Source: Thamnaconus septentrionalis
Taxonomy: Eukaryota > Chordata > Actinopteri > Tetraodontiformes > Monacanthidae
DNA: 64,000 bases
NCBI GenBank assembly: GCA_009823395.1
Contig: CM020515.1
Location: 14,556,489-14,620,488 of the forward strand
Direction of reading: 5' to 3'
Shown here: one piece after another, positions 1 to 12,100 of the stretch
How the letters are laid out: every line of letters starts with the position of its first letter
Position numbering within the stretch: position 1 is the stretch's first letter
Notes under the pieces: generated by a model
Seen by the model: the letters and a program-made list of their open reading frames with translations, nothing else
Told to the model about the DNA's origin: nothing
Databases searched by the model: none
Made by a program: the position numbers and the translations under genes

Positions 1-2994
1 CGAGTCTGATGCGAGGAACATTTGTGTTTTCCCCATCACAAAACTATTTCAGTGGGCTCGAAAAAAAAAGAAAAAAAAGAAAAAGGAGAGCGGCATTTAG
101 GAACATTACCCACCAGAATCAAAAGGCAGGAGAACAAAGAGCTTACAGACAGTTTTACTGCATAATTAGAAAATCTGGTGCAACTCTCTGGGCCGCTATA
201 CAGCTCCAGGCTTGCTTTCCTCAGCTTTTCCCCCCACAGAGGGTAATCTAATATCAAGGAGGGAGAGACATTCATGCAATGTGTGAGGTAACTCGCTGTT
301 TACGTGCAACTGCGTTTCCAAAGACGGTGAATGTGCGCAGTGCCGAGAATCAAAAATGCGCCTCTGAAAAGCAAACGTTCCGCTAAGAGCTGCCGCAAAG
401 ACGCTTTGTGCATAGTGGCCTGACAAACACTAACATTAAAATTACCATTTCAATGTATTTAACAATGAAAAGAGGTGCACGAACAAGCAAAATCAAGGAG
501 ACCAACGGGGTGGTGGGGTGGGGTGGGGGGGGGGGCGCCAACACGCGCTTATATTCAGTTAGGAAAACACTACTGATTGATTTTAATATTTGATAGTGAT
601 AACTTAACTTCTGACGGTTTGTTGCCTCACGCGCGCCTTTGCATCCTGAGATGAAGCGCCGCCATTCCCCGACGCTCTGCGGATTGATGTTTATGCCTCA
701 CATGCTTCAACAACAAATAGTTAGTTCAGCGGCAAAGCTGCCGCCATCAAGGAAATGATTGCCTCAGAGAATCTGACACAGCCAAGCGTGCAAAACCGAA
801 TGAATGGCAATCATATCTCACTTACGAATCAGAAAGCGACGCAAACCTCCAACATTTGTGATCAAGAGAAAATTTCGGTGGGAACAACGCCCCCTCGACC
901 CATGATCGCCTCAAATTGGAGTAAATTGAAAAACATCGGATTTCTTTTGCCAAGTGCTGAGGTTTGGTTACAGTCAGGTTTCAGACTGGTGCTTTGTTTC
1001 AAAGGAGACGTATCGGTAGACCCTACTGAAGGCCAGCCACGCAGTGTTAGCGTTTGATGAGACAGCAGAGGACGACAAAAACGTACGCTTCGCCCGGGGG
1101 TCTCGAAGTAATTCTCCCTCTGACTCATCGGCGCCGAAGCTTTGTCACACTCTATACTCTTTTGTACTCTCTCGAGTTAGGCGAGCGGGAGCAATACGAG
1201 GAAGTGTAACAATAAATGAGAGTGAGATAGAATTCATTAATTACTTCTTCACCTCCATAAAACTAATTACTCGCCAAAGTGAATATAATTATCCTTTCTC
1301 TCTTTCTCTGGAAAACGCAGCAGACATACCATGAAATATCATTACCATCAGCATCTGATGGAGCTTCGCCCTGAGCCGTTCTGTGTGTCTGCTGTCAGAC
1401 CTGCCTCCCAGGATGCCCGGGGAACGGCGGCGGAATTTAATTCACTGATTATTCAAAGCAAAGGGATGATTTGGTCACGCTTGGGCTCGCGCTGGATGTG
1501 CAGGCGCGGGGAGAGAGTGACATTGACGGAGAGGTATGGCTCTGCCTAAAATTGTTATCTGCAAAATGATAGAGAATATTCGCCCCTCAGTAAACTCCAA
1601 AGCTGCAACGGCATGATTTCTGAGCAATTACACAATCCCACCTAGCGATGCCAACAGCTGCCATTCAAGTTCAAAGCAATGTCCCGGCAGAAATTAAAAA
1701 CAAAACAAAGCAAAACAAAAAACTGCTCATGTAAACCATCGCCCTTCTGCCCTCGCCCCTCCTCTTGCATTGTTATCTTCCAGTTGGTCCTATCGCTAAT
1801 CTCCCTAATCCTTTTTGGCGAGGCTATCGCTAGCAAGGACAACACAATAGCATTAGACATTACTCCTTCACAACAACCTGATTATATTACATTTGCATCG
1901 ATGCTCCGCGGCCCACACGCAGGCCTCGGTCACAGCGAGAAGCGATAGCCCGGCGTTAACACTAGAACATTCATTTGAGATGGATAATGTTGTTAAGCCA
2001 TAGTGACTACACAAGCACATTCAGGTCAGATCATCCCAACACTTCTCCATTTACTGGGGTGGGTCATTTAAGGCCGGGACTCTGGTGTGGTAGTATCTCG
2101 CCCGCTGCAGCAGCAGGGCTGTTTGTATAATGACACCATTGTGCCGACTGTGTGCAGATGGAACATCAGAGCTCTTGTAATGGCCTGTGTATTAGGGCCA
2201 ATGTGTTTGATTACTGACTCAGGAAGAGCGGGGATAGGGCTATGTAGCCAACAGGGAATAAGGCTCCATCCAAAACAGCAACCACGAGCAAAAAAAACAA
2301 AACAAAAAAAGACGTATTTGAAGAAAACAGAAAGAAAAAGGAAAAAGACACACATACGCACAAAAAAAATACAGGGAGAGACTTAAATGGAAGTGTGCTT
2401 TAAGGGAATGCAAATGAGACGAGGGAATCTGCAGAGCTGCAGAACACAGTGGAGGGATATCAAACAGGGCTGGTGTGGCTCTCAAAGAGGTAAAGGCATG
2501 AGGGGGGGTGGAGGGGGTGGAGGGAAGGGGGGGAAGAGCCCTCTCAGTTTGTTCAATAGACACTCCTGTACCAATTCTTTTTCTTTTTTTGTCAGTGCTT
2601 CAGCATCTGACTTTGGCTGTATTCCCCCACAAAGCCAAAACTGCAACTCTCCTAATCTAATCTCTAGAGCCTACAGTACATTCAAAATATATATACAACT
2701 TTCTACACTGCAGATACTGATCCAGATACCGAAGACATTAAATATATGAGCAAGATATATGTAATTATGCAGCAAAGAAAAATATGTTAAATAACTCTAA
2801 ATATGTTTTTATGAAAGGTGGCTATTTTGAAGAATTTCAACATAAAACGTGTTTGAGTTATTTTACACTTTTATTGTTTCCGACATAATTCCATGTGTGT
2901 TCATACATAGCCTTCAGTGAGAAACTGCAATGTCAATAGTCATGAGAATGAAAGAAAAGACATTCAATTCATAGTCTGTCTTTTTGACTGGTAG
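1..2994. other. Unique noncoding stretch with A- and G-rich runs
   Basis: No gene was seen. A-rich runs lie at 61-85 and 2287-2370, G-rich runs at 507-535 and 2505-2535. Octamer words occur at 1891-1898 (ATTTGCAT) and 2408-2415 (ATGCAAAT). The 1200-1330 part is AT-rich with TAAT cores and could be a weak regulatory block. Small frames here are unrecognisable or homopolymer-coded. Confidence 0.5.
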
Positions 2995-2997
2995 TTT

Positions 2998-3094
2998 ATG
3001 TACATACATATGTATATGTATATAAATACATACATATGTATACATGCATACGTATGTATATATGAATATATATGTATATAAACACACACACACC
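2998..3094. repeat. AT-rich tandem repeat (TACATATGTA-type)
   Basis: Imperfect alternation of TACATA, TGTATA and TATGTA units ends in a short (AC)n run. The tract is nearly self-complementary throughout and could extrude cruciforms or reflect (TA/TG)n decay. Confidence 0.9.
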
Positions 3095-3104
3095 CGAAAA
3101 AGTG

Positions 3105-4500
3105 AAACTATTCAATGATTGGTTGTAGAGCAGCGGGGGGGCAAATTTCCCCTGACTGACACGTGCTCCTCCCAATCAAGAGCGGTTTTGACCGCACGCG
3201 ATAACGCCGTTGCGTCGGCCAATGAGTGATGGAGATTGTCTGGCCCTCGCCAGGTCGCCTGTTCGTCAGCGGTGACACGGCGCAGCGGAGATAGCGCGCT
3301 GGCCGGCATGGTGTTGGCCGTCTCCAGTGTGGCCCTCCGTGATTTATTGTGGTGACGGAGAGCTTGTCACTGTTCATTATTGCTGACGCAACAAGGGCCA
3401 ATGCCACACGGCATCAATGCTCGCCCCTGTGATGCCCGCCGCCGCAGCTGCCAGAGGAAGTGACCTCAGCGCCCACCTGTCCGCCCACAACCCCCCTCAC
3501 CCTCCCCCTCCTCCCCTGGCCTAGCTTTTACGATGCACAATATCTTACAGGACTGAATCTCGGACACACACTGGACGGAACTGACTGATGAGTCGCCAAA
3601 CTGGTGAAAATGTGGTGTTTTTTACATTGAGGGAAGCTGAAACAGGCCTGATGAGCTAAACCAGACACACAGGAATGTATTTGATTTAAATGGGGAGGGA
3701 AAAAAAACATCCAGAAGACACAGACAGTTAGGCAGCACAATTTATGCCCCATCTGTCTGCACCCAGATACGTCTCCATCTCATTTCTGGCTTTTGACTCC
3801 CCCCCCCCCCGTCTCTTGCGCTTTCTACTCCATTTATCTCCACCCTGCTTTTCCCCCAAACCTCGCAGTCAAATGAGACGCGCGCCGTATCAGTCAACCT
3901 GCCCTGTCAACTTTGTCGGCGCCAGTTGCGTCGCGAAATCAATAGGAGGGAAATGACGAATTTTCCGTGACTATTAAGTCCGCGCGGCGAGAGTGATTAC
4001 CGCCGGCCCCCGCGCCATTAATCACGCGAGCCAACCAACAATGGATTATGATATAACATCATAATGTTATGAAATTGAACTCTCTGGTGGATCTTCGAAC
4101 CTTCCGCCCTTTGCGTCGGGGCTGCTCCCAGATGTCACTGGGATGTGACTGGCAGGCTGCCACCCCGGGTGCCTGCGAACTGCCAGGCCCGGCCACATCC
4201 ATCTTCATTAGGCGGTGCTGCGAGATGTGTGTTATTATCAGGATCTATTAGTACTGGAAGCTCCAACAGCGCAAGCCTCGCCTCTCTGCCGCGCTACCGC
4301 TTCTGTGCGCGTTCGCTGCGGATTGCACATCGCACAGAAAAGCGCTTTCAAAGTTTTTTGTCACCCACACAAAGAAATCCTTTTCACTCTCCCGCCTGCA
4401 GCACTTTTCTCATAATGAGCACAAACGGACTTAAACGATTTGTAGATAATACATGCTCGCTGCTAATTGGAGAACGATAGACAATAATAACAGCACATGG
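3105..4500. promoter_or_regulatory. Candidate regulatory blocks
   Basis: Unique sequence of mixed GC content. The parts 3300-3420, 3955-4075 and 4420-4500 combine TAAT/ATTA cores with GC-rich linkers. At 4045-4065 lies an 8-base inverted repeat (ATTATGAT/ATCATAAT, 5-base spacer). A C-run at 3799-3810 and pyrimidine-rich sequence around 3480-3520 and 3820-3860 separate the parts. Called by texture only; conservation is untested. Confidence 0.33.
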
Positions 4501-5667
4501 ATTGGGAGGGGGGGCTAATTTGCCACTGTTTACAAACCAGCGGGGCCCTCGAAAGGCAACCCCGGACCGTCCCGTCTCGTCCTGGGAACGAGCGCGCCAT
4601 CATGGTTGGAAACGTCTGCGCACATGTTCACTCGCGGGCGCACAATCGCACATGTGCACGCACAGAAGGGCCCACCGGGGCGCCACATGTGATGTTGACC
4701 CAGTTTAGATCTGTGGCACAAAGTGGAGCAGGGATCCAGAACAAGAAGAGACAGTGACATTTAAAAATAGGTTGACATTCTTTTCATCTCATTGCCAAGA
4801 CCCTTACAATGGGAGTATCCGTCTTTTGTGTCAGTCGCGCTGTTAACTAATTATGCCGTCACATCTTCAACTTGCCATTTTAGAGATCTGCTCTTTGAAC
4901 AGGCGACGGGTTTTTTGCAATACGAACCGGTTACAAGCCGACCAGTGGGGACAAGAAGAGATGAACAAGTCAACAGTTTGAACAAAGATCTTGCCTCATC
5001 TGTTGCTGTGTACACACAGTTACTTAATCATGTACTGTTGCGTGTATGAAGTAAAATAATCTTGGTGCAGGTAGACATCAGTCAGTTAAGAAAGCAATAA
5101 AGCGTGTGAAAGAATATAAACGATACATTGAACCTTGTTTTCTGATGTCCAATTTGGTTCCTTAATCTTTGCAAGGCACGTCACAGTTATCGCGGAAGTT
5201 CTACGACTAGAAATAGATTTACAAACTGTGCCCTTAATATGTGAATCCAACAATGTTATTGCACTGCATTGCATGCACTCAGATTTCCCAGTTATAATAA
5301 TCTGATTAGGAGCAACAAAACAAAAAAACAAAAAAAGTCGGGCTATGTGTAAGCTCAGGAGAACATTGTCCTTAACTCCCCCAGATGAGCGTATTGAAAT
5401 CAACCTAATTCCACAGTCTCACTGTGACATCAGGGTGGTCGGGAGCGCAATTTAGGGCTACTTTCAAACTTTGTGTGTACTTTTCTGCTTTAAAACCTAT
5501 GTATTCCTTTGATCCTCCACATCTGTCTGGAGTTGTTTGCTTGATTTTGTTGTGCGTCGCAAAAAGAAGCAATGTGAGCAGAACACAAACATGTCTACCT
5601 TTTCCCCAATGCACATGTCAGGGTGATTTGTAGTTGTGCTACGATAAGTGTGTACGCCCGCATGCGA

Positions 5668-5670
<3 letters not shown>
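4501..5670. other. Unique noncoding stretch, nothing recognised
   Basis: Mostly unique sequence with a GC-rich first 200 bases and AT-rich remainder. Open frames here show no domain. No splice-site pair bounding a clean frame was found. Confidence 0.4.

Positions 5671-5720
<50 letters not shown>
5671..5720. repeat. (TG)25 microsatellite
   Basis: Uninterrupted TG dinucleotide run, 25 units. Confidence 0.98.
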
Positions 5721-5722
<2 letters not shown>

Positions 5723-7002
5723 ATGCATCTAATTTGATAGTGGTGACCCCAATCTGCCTGCCAAAGTTATCCGGCTTTACAATGGGCCGAGTGGGCATCT
5801 GGATGTCCTGACATGGCGGCCCTACAGCTGACAGGCCCAATTCTAAAACATGGCTGTCACTCACTCCTTGTTTCTACTTTGTGCGACCTTTTGTCTCCCT
5901 GTCTCTCTCTCACGTAAACACTCCTGCAAGAGGTGGCCCACATACAAATAGCCCTGTCGCTCTATAGCGCCCTCGTGCAACATAAACTCCTTTTTTGAGC
6001 AAATCATTTTGACATAGAAGCATTTTAATTTGTCGAGATTGAAAAGGCAACACTTTTACTTCAAGGTTTTTGTTGGTTCTTCTCTACTTTTTGCACTGCA
6101 AAACCAAGTCCGCCACTGGGTCTTGACTGGAATGGACTTGTGGCTGCTCCATCCTCTCAGATGAAGGACCACATTTGTAAAAGAACCCCGAACTGTCCCA
6201 CTAACACCCTAAAATAGATCTGGAACCAGATCTATTTTTAGTATGCGTATAGGGTGTATTTCTGAAGCAGCTTAATGAGTTGAGAAAAAGACTATCCTTC
6301 CTATGAATCTGCTTCAATGAAATGGCAGCCACCTTTGTGATGCATGCATATTAGAAAAGGAGCGGTTTGATAAAGGCAGTATGATTCACAGTCGTCGATG
6401 CATTCAGCTGTCCCTTCACTGTCTGTCTGCGAAAAAAGGCATGTTTTTGCTGAACTGAAAAAGAAAAAAATCTCCCTCCTCTTATCTACTTTTTTGCCCC
6501 CTTTCGTTCACGATGATGAATACAATCCAACAAGGAAGCACATGTTCACGCCGGGAAGCCAGCGGAGGGGATGGGCGTTGTTGATCTGTTTATTAGAGAG
6601 GAGCAGTGGGAGACGCAGCCCAGAGCACCGAGCTCGAGTCCTCCGGCAGCCGGGTGCCGCTAACAGGTGCTGCTTTCCACTGCCTGCTTTCGTTAATTAC
6701 CAACGTTGGAAACGCTTTGACGGAAATCCACACGAGGTGAGCACCCATTAGTGCGTGGAGACGATCCAGGGAGTCTGCTGGCTCCTGACTGCTAGCTCCC
6801 CGTCCGCCCCGCCCGCCACCACTCGGAGCGGAGGAGTCGGCGCATGCGCAGCAAACAGACACATCCATCACCTTGGCGGACCGGTGTCGCGCTTGTTTGT
6901 TTGTCGACAGTTACGCGTGTTGGCGTAATGATCATGCCTTGAGACACGCCGAGCCAGATGCGCACCTCAAATTTTGCAGAAACACACACGCAAGTATGCA
7001 TG
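5721..7002. other. Unique noncoding stretch around a nested hairpin
   Basis: No gene was seen. It holds the nested inverted repeat at 6204-6257. A GC- and CpG-richer part runs from about 6540 to 6900 and includes ACGAG|GTGAGC near 6735, which resembles a splice donor without a supported exon. Confidence 0.4.
6204..6257. repeat. Nested perfect inverted repeat (hairpin)
   Basis: Inner arms of 13 bases, AAAATAGATCTGG (6211-6223) and its exact complement CCAGATCTATTTT (6226-6238), are separated by only two bases. Outer arms ACACCCT (6204-6210) and AGGGTGT (6251-6257) also pair. It could be a tiny inverted-terminal element, a protein-dimer site or a transcribed stem. Confidence 0.85.
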
Positions 7003-7027
7003 CACACACACACACACACACACACAC
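7003..7027. repeat. (CA)n microsatellite
   Basis: About 12 CA units, preceded by looser CA/CG-rich sequence from 6980. Confidence 0.95.
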
Positions 7028-7255
7028 CTCTAACACACCATCCCCTGCTTTTTTGTTCTTTCTAAATACTCATTTTTCGCCTTCATGCCGGCTCTCCCAG
7101 GAGGCTCCCAGCGCATCGGTTCATCGACACATTTCTTTCCGCTCGCCGGTCTCCACGGAGCCTCCCGTTTTGTGTGACCTTTTCCACCCCTCCCGATCCG
7201 GGTGTCTCGAGCGTCTGGTCACTCTGAATCACTCCCGCCATTTGCCTTTGTCCGT

Positions 7256-7274
7256 AAAAAAAAAAAAAAAAAAA
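7256..7274. repeat. Poly(A) run followed by (AAG)n
   Basis: Nineteen A residues, then a short AAG-rich tail. It could be a retroposed poly(A) tail, but no element body or target duplication was recognised upstream. Confidence 0.9.
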
Positions 7275-7339
7275 TCAAAGAAGAAGAAGACAGAAAGGGA
7301 ACCAAGCGAGTAAAAGGGGGAAATGAATCAACAGACATC

Positions 7340-8010
7340 TCATGGCGCCCGCTGCTACGATCCAAGTGAAGGATGGCGCTGTTTGTACGCCTCCACCTTA
7401 TCAACACCCCCCACCCACCAAACCACCCACCACATATCTGCGTCTCTGCACTCCCACCCCCACCCCTATTTTGCGCTCGCATGCTCCCCCTGCAGTTCTT
7501 ATCCCATTTTCATCATCCGAAAAACCAGCCAGCTTCGCCACCATCAATAATAGAGGAGAGGGTGAAATAAACAACTCTCGGCCAATGCGGTGGGAGTTTA
7601 CATATTTTCCACCGTATCCTGTCAGCCAATGGTAGAGGGGCTTGTGGTGGCTCAAAAGAGATCTGACCTGAGCTGGTGGCTTTGATTCTGCCAGTGGAGA
7701 AAAGCAAATGGCTCAGGTGACTCTCGCTCGCTGCGAAACTCCCCATAAATTGTAAACAGTTTGTGTTCTTCCTCTCAGGAAAACTACAGAGAGAAGGCAG
7801 CGCTTGTTTGTTTTTCCTTCACTCGTTTCCGACGCGACAAAGGCAGCAGCCGACAGCATAGCTGAGTCATAAATTAAAACACCTCTAAATATAACTTAAT
7901 GAGATGTAAGTAAGCTGATGATGCATATGGAAATGAGTCCATTATTTAGCAAGTTCATTTTTATGTTAATTGACGTCGGTAGCTCGCACCGACTTTCTAT
8001 TAGTGAGTTT
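7340..8010. promoter_or_regulatory. Candidate regulatory blocks with AP-1, CRE-like and POU-like words
   Basis: Two unique parts, 7560-7790 and 7861-8010, look block-like. The second holds TGAGTCA (7863-7869, AP-1/MAF type), ATGCATAT (7921-7928, POU-like) and TGACGTC (7971-7977, CRE-like) among TAAT cores. This is a dense mix for 150 bases. 7380-7500 is C-rich and probably spacer. Confidence 0.4.
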
Positions 8011-8019
8011 CTCTGTTCT

Positions 8020-8540
8020 TTTTCCACCCGCTGATTGGAAATGTGGGGCCGAGTCGATCTCGCGGTGAAAGAGATGAATTCTATTGTTTACGTGGCTGAG
8101 CTGAGCTCTGCCGAACATCTACGTGAACGGCAGAGTATTGGCTCCGCATTAAGAGAGGATGAGTTGGGGGTGGGGAGTAAAGGGGAGTGTGGGGGGGGCT
8201 TGTAAAAGATCTGTGGGTTTTACTCTCTCACTTTGCGTCACTATCTCTCACCCCCCAGTCTCCCGGCCCCCTGACCTGTGCGGGTCTCACGTTCCTGACT
8301 CCTCTCTTAGCGAGCGGCCAATCGATAGATGGATCTGACTTTACCCTGACTCAATAACCCCCATGCACATCCTCCTCCCTCTGAGGAGGGGAGTGTGCAT
8401 GCACACGTTCGAGTGCATGCGCCTGTGGAGGAAGGGTGGGCCCGAGTGTGCAAGTTTATGCTTGCAGGGCATGGTGTGGGGATTTGCTTTTGCTTTTTTT
8501 GCTTTTTTTGTTTTGGCAGAACAGCACGTGTGTGTCTGTC

Positions 8541-8544
<4 letters not shown>
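8020..8544. other. G-rich and mixed spacer before a microsatellite
   Basis: G runs at about 8166-8200 fit a G-quadruplex pattern. The 8360-8460 part is GT/GC-rich with repeated GCATGC-like words. No gene was seen. Confidence 0.4.

Positions 8545-8614
<70 letters not shown>
8545..8614. repeat. (TG)35 microsatellite
   Basis: Uninterrupted TG run, preceded by a short (TGTC)n tract. The Cys/Val-rich frames across it are repeat artefacts. Confidence 0.98.
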
Positions 8615-8616
<2 letters not shown>

Positions 8617-8689
8617 TTTGCATGTGTCTGCCAGCTCCAGTCTCTCACCCCCAGGGCCTAGAAGTCACAGCAGTGAGAAAACAGATTGA

Positions 8690-9135
8690 TTTCTCCCCTT
8701 CTACGCACAAACAATTAACTACATGGCGCTCAATTAGAGTGATGCTTGAGAAGTCTTCCGACGAGACTTTGCCTTGACCTGCTATCTGTTCCCTGCAAAC
8801 CGACCTATATACTGTAACGCTCCTTCACTCTTCCACGCAGGGAGCAGTGGGAGTGACGGGAGTAATAACAGGGCGGCGTTTTGTTGTGAGGTTTTTTGTC
8901 GTTGTTGTGTTTTTATCTTTGTGCTCTGGCAAGAATTAGCACTTCCTGTTGTTCCCAGCAATTCAGGGATTATGTGTCCCAGCATGAAATGAGCCAAGAT
9001 TATCTTCAATGATGTCGATGGTGTGCCATTTCATTATCACCGGTGTTCACACGCTGCGCCACAGCTTGTGCCGCGCTGGCTGAGTAAGCGAGGCTACAAA
9101 GCTAATTTAAAGGCGGGGGAATTCCTGGGAGCCCT
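8690..9135. promoter_or_regulatory. Candidate regulatory block
   Basis: Unique sequence with CAATTA cores at about 8710-8740 and a longer block at 8925-9130 that is balanced in composition and free of simple repeats. A T-rich interruption lies at 8880-8912. Confidence 0.35.
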
Positions 9136-9855
9136 CGGTGTCAGCCGTCCCCACGTCCACCTTTGGGACCGGGATTTCTGCCGTGCATGTTGATCATGAT
9201 CCAGGGGAGGGCAAACAAGGTTGTCTATCCTCTCCCAGCTTCACCTCACTTTTTTTTTTTTTTTTTAGTTACATGTGAAACAGTTGAGTGAGAATGTCTC
9301 TTTTTTGTATTGTTGCTCCTTTTCCCAGAGCCGAGACGCGTTTGTCAGAATGATAAAAATGTCCCGCCGCTACAATAAGCCGCGAGTGTTTGCCTCATCA
9401 GAACTTGATGTGTACCGTCTATGTTTGTTCAAGGAAATAAAACGCAACTGCTATTTGCCATCCATAATACTTATCTTGCGGTGTGATTAATCCTGAAAGT
9501 AATTAAATTCTTTCATTCCATTTTCCGCCCTGTTCGCGTCGTAATATTGTAGTTAACGGCCAAGTTTCCCCCGATTCTAATGAGTTATCAAATTTGCAAC
9601 AAATGCATGAAACAATTAATTATCGTATACACAGATAGACATTAGTGTAAGAGAAACTATTTCCTATTAAAAGTCGAAGAAAAAAAAGAAAAGCGGAAGG
9701 GGTTATCTTCACATTTAAATGGGTCCGCGACAATCATTTCCACAGATGCCAGGCGCCGACGTTAATTGTGATCCACTGCTGCACGGCCGAGTCGTTCCCA
9801 GTTTTAAGAGTGTCATTCATAACGCAGGCCAGGAGAGATAATAGAATCCGAGATA
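9136..9855. other. Unique stretch, partly block-like
   Basis: A 17-base T run lies at 9250-9268. 9320-9500 is unique, with an acceptor-like CTCCTTTTCCCAG before an open frame that stops at 9488 (discussed among rejected items). 9500-9660 is AT-rich with AATTA cores. Confidence 0.35.
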
Positions 9856-9879
9856 GTGTGTGTGTGTGTGTGTGTGTGT
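9856..9879. repeat. (GT)12 microsatellite
   Basis: Twelve GT units followed by degenerate GTGTGC copies to about 9905. Confidence 0.97.
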
Positions 9880-10061
9880 TTCGGTGAGTGTGTGCGTGCG
9901 AGTGTTTATGAACAATAAAAAAGAGCAAGTGCAAATGAGAGAGAGAGAGAATTGGTAGCCCAGTGCAACCTCCAGTGGGTACTAACATTTCTAATTATCT
10001 CACTGTCACGTCTGGAGGCTAAGAAGATAACACCTGAAGTCACCAGGCCGGTGGAGTAATC

Positions 10062-10097
10062 GCACGCACACACACACGCACACACACACACACACAC
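10062..10097. repeat. (CA)n microsatellite, imperfect
   Basis: About 18 CA units interrupted by one CG step. A CT-rich spacer and G-rich 10355-10385 and 10520-10560 follow. Confidence 0.95.
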
Positions 10098-10599
10098 CGA
10101 GCGCCTCCTTCCCCTCCAGCGAGGCCCTCGGATTTGTCTCTCTCTGCACGATTGCCTCCATCTCACCTCTTTTTTTACCCCTTCATCCGAACTATTTTTT
10201 CCTCCCCCTCCATTTGTTGGTCTCACACTCTCTGTGTGAGTCTGCGGGCGAGGTCCAGCTCGTGGGCTCCCTCCCCACTGTTTACCTGCGTACGTACTGA
10301 TGTCAAAACACCACACTCCTCCTACCCCTGCTGGCCTCGTATGCAAAGAGGCGGTCGGCTGGGTGGGTGCGGGGAGGGGTGGGGTGGCGACGACAAGGCA
10401 TTGCGTGCCCCTGCCGGTGTTTATCCGCGTCACGCCTATTGAACACAGCTTACGTCCTGCGTTTGATATTAAATCCAGCGCTGAGGGGCGAGCTGGTCGC
10501 TCCACTGATCAGATAAGCACCGGTGGGGAGAGGGAGGGGGGGAGACAGGGAGGGGGGGTGGATTTAACTGGTTTTAGTAATCGCGACAGCAGATCCCTC
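10098..10599. other. GC-rich spacer
   Basis: Pyrimidine-rich to 10215, then mixed, then G-rich with GGGTGGGTGCGGGG at 10358-10371 and AGGGAGGGGG-type runs to 10560. No coding signal beyond composition-driven frames. Confidence 0.4.
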
Positions 10600-11290
10600 C
10601 TCCGCTGCCCACGCTACTACTGTACACGCTGAATGGGGGATTTGCATTAATACTGCAAGCTTGTTCAGATTTCCGTCCATATATGTTAATATTAAAAAAA
10701 AAAACCATTGACCGGGACCTGCTGTGAGATTTCACAATACGCCGCTACATTAGCGCCGTGCTACCATCACACGGCCGGGCATATTCTACAGTTTGCTTAA
10801 GGGCCGATGAAATATTCACATACCTGGGCATTAGCGCGCGAGCTGGCGCTGTACAGAGTTTTTTTTAAGGTCAACTTGCAGTGAGACTCTCTTGGCAGAC
10901 CATCGCCCGTCCCCTCTGGTGCCCGACGGAGGAACTTTGAGTCGTGACAGCCACTCTCCCGGGACCTTTCTATCTGTCAATCGCCGCCGCCGCCCCTCTG
11001 GCCCGCTAACCGCGAGTGGTGTAAAAGCCTGGCAACCTTTCCACCGTGGGAACAGATCAGGGCGAATCAGTGGGTGCTGCAGACCAGCGCGGCTCGCTGC
11101 GTCTCCCTCTCTCTCTCTCCTAGACTGTTTAAAATTATGGACACACAGTCGCGCAGAAGGGAGCCTTGAAATATTAATCACATTAGAATTGACAGAGCTG
11201 TCAGTCACGCATATAAGAGTACATTGGCCTAATTATGCAGGCTCCAGTGTCATTGCCGTCAACCGCAAAGTGAAAGAAAGACAAATGACA
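10600..11290. promoter_or_regulatory. Candidate regulatory blocks
   Basis: 10640-10860 holds ATTTGCAT followed by TAAT (10640-10651) and balanced unique sequence. 11120-11280 has a run of ATTAATCA, TAATTATG and TGACAG-like words (homeodomain and MEIS half-sites). A CT run at 11102-11121 separates the two parts. Confidence 0.42.
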
Positions 11291-12100
11291 ATTTCTCCTC
11301 CACGACTCATCAACAGTAAACAGGCTGGACGGACGAGACGGGGGGGGGGACTGCTCGTCGATGAACGTCAGTAACTGCGGTTCCATTACCCCTAGTATTT
11401 CGCAAAACCTAAATATCACAATTAAAAACTGGTAATAGAAAAAGAGACTTTGCAAAACTGTCACCGAACGTGACGTACGGGGTTACGTGACTAGTTGGCT
11501 TCAAGTGAAAATAGCGCGTTAACTTTGGACAGAGGAGGAGACGGAATATTTGTTACAAGTAATCAAAGAGAAAAAAGAAGAATAACGAGAATTGTGGCTT
11601 ATGCGCTTCACACCATTCAGTAGGAACATCTGCAAATCGCAATTGTACTTAGTCGAAATTTTCAAAATATAACTTTTATTTTGTGAAGAACTGTCATGGA
11701 AACGCAGCTAATGAAGCTCGTGCTCGGCCCAATGATCCCTGCCTCTCAGTGAAGAAGCACAACATTTTCCTCATTTCCAAAATGAGAGCGGGCTGGTCTC
11801 AGTGACCCACCATTCTAGTCAGCAGCACAGTATGCACCCTCATGCCTCATCATCCAATCCGCTGACGCTCACTTAGCTACGGCTCCCTCATCCCCCGAGT
11901 TCCCAGCAGCAGTTTCAGTGTGGTTCCCTTACCCCTCCTAGCTCGCTCCTGCATCCTGGAGCTTTGTTTCTGTGACATCACAGTCGGTCCATGATTGGTC
12001 ACCAGATGGCTGCCCTGATTGGATTCCAGCCCAAACTGTGCGGGCTGAATCACTGGCTCAGTGCTGCTCTAGATACTGATCCAGTCCACCTGCGCTGCCC
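11291..12100. promoter_or_regulatory. Possible regulatory block in unique sequence
   Basis: 11690-12080 is unique, moderately GC-rich and repeat-free, with TGTGACATCACA and two GATTGG (inverted CCAAT) words at about 11972-12023. CCAAT-box spacing suggests promoter-proximal DNA, but no TSS evidence exists. 11340-11690 is AT-rich spacer. Confidence 0.3.

Noticed and set aside
7256..7274. Poly(A) run as the tail of a retrocopy or SINE
   Set aside because: No element body, A/B boxes or flanking duplication was seen upstream.
9329..9490. Open frame after an acceptor-like CTCCTTTTCCCAG (9328), ending at TAA 9488-9490, resembling a terminal exon
   Set aside because: The peptide is unrecognised and Lys/Arg/Ile-rich, no upstream exon of matching phase was found, and no polyadenylation signal lies close after the stop. 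More likely unique noncoding DNA.
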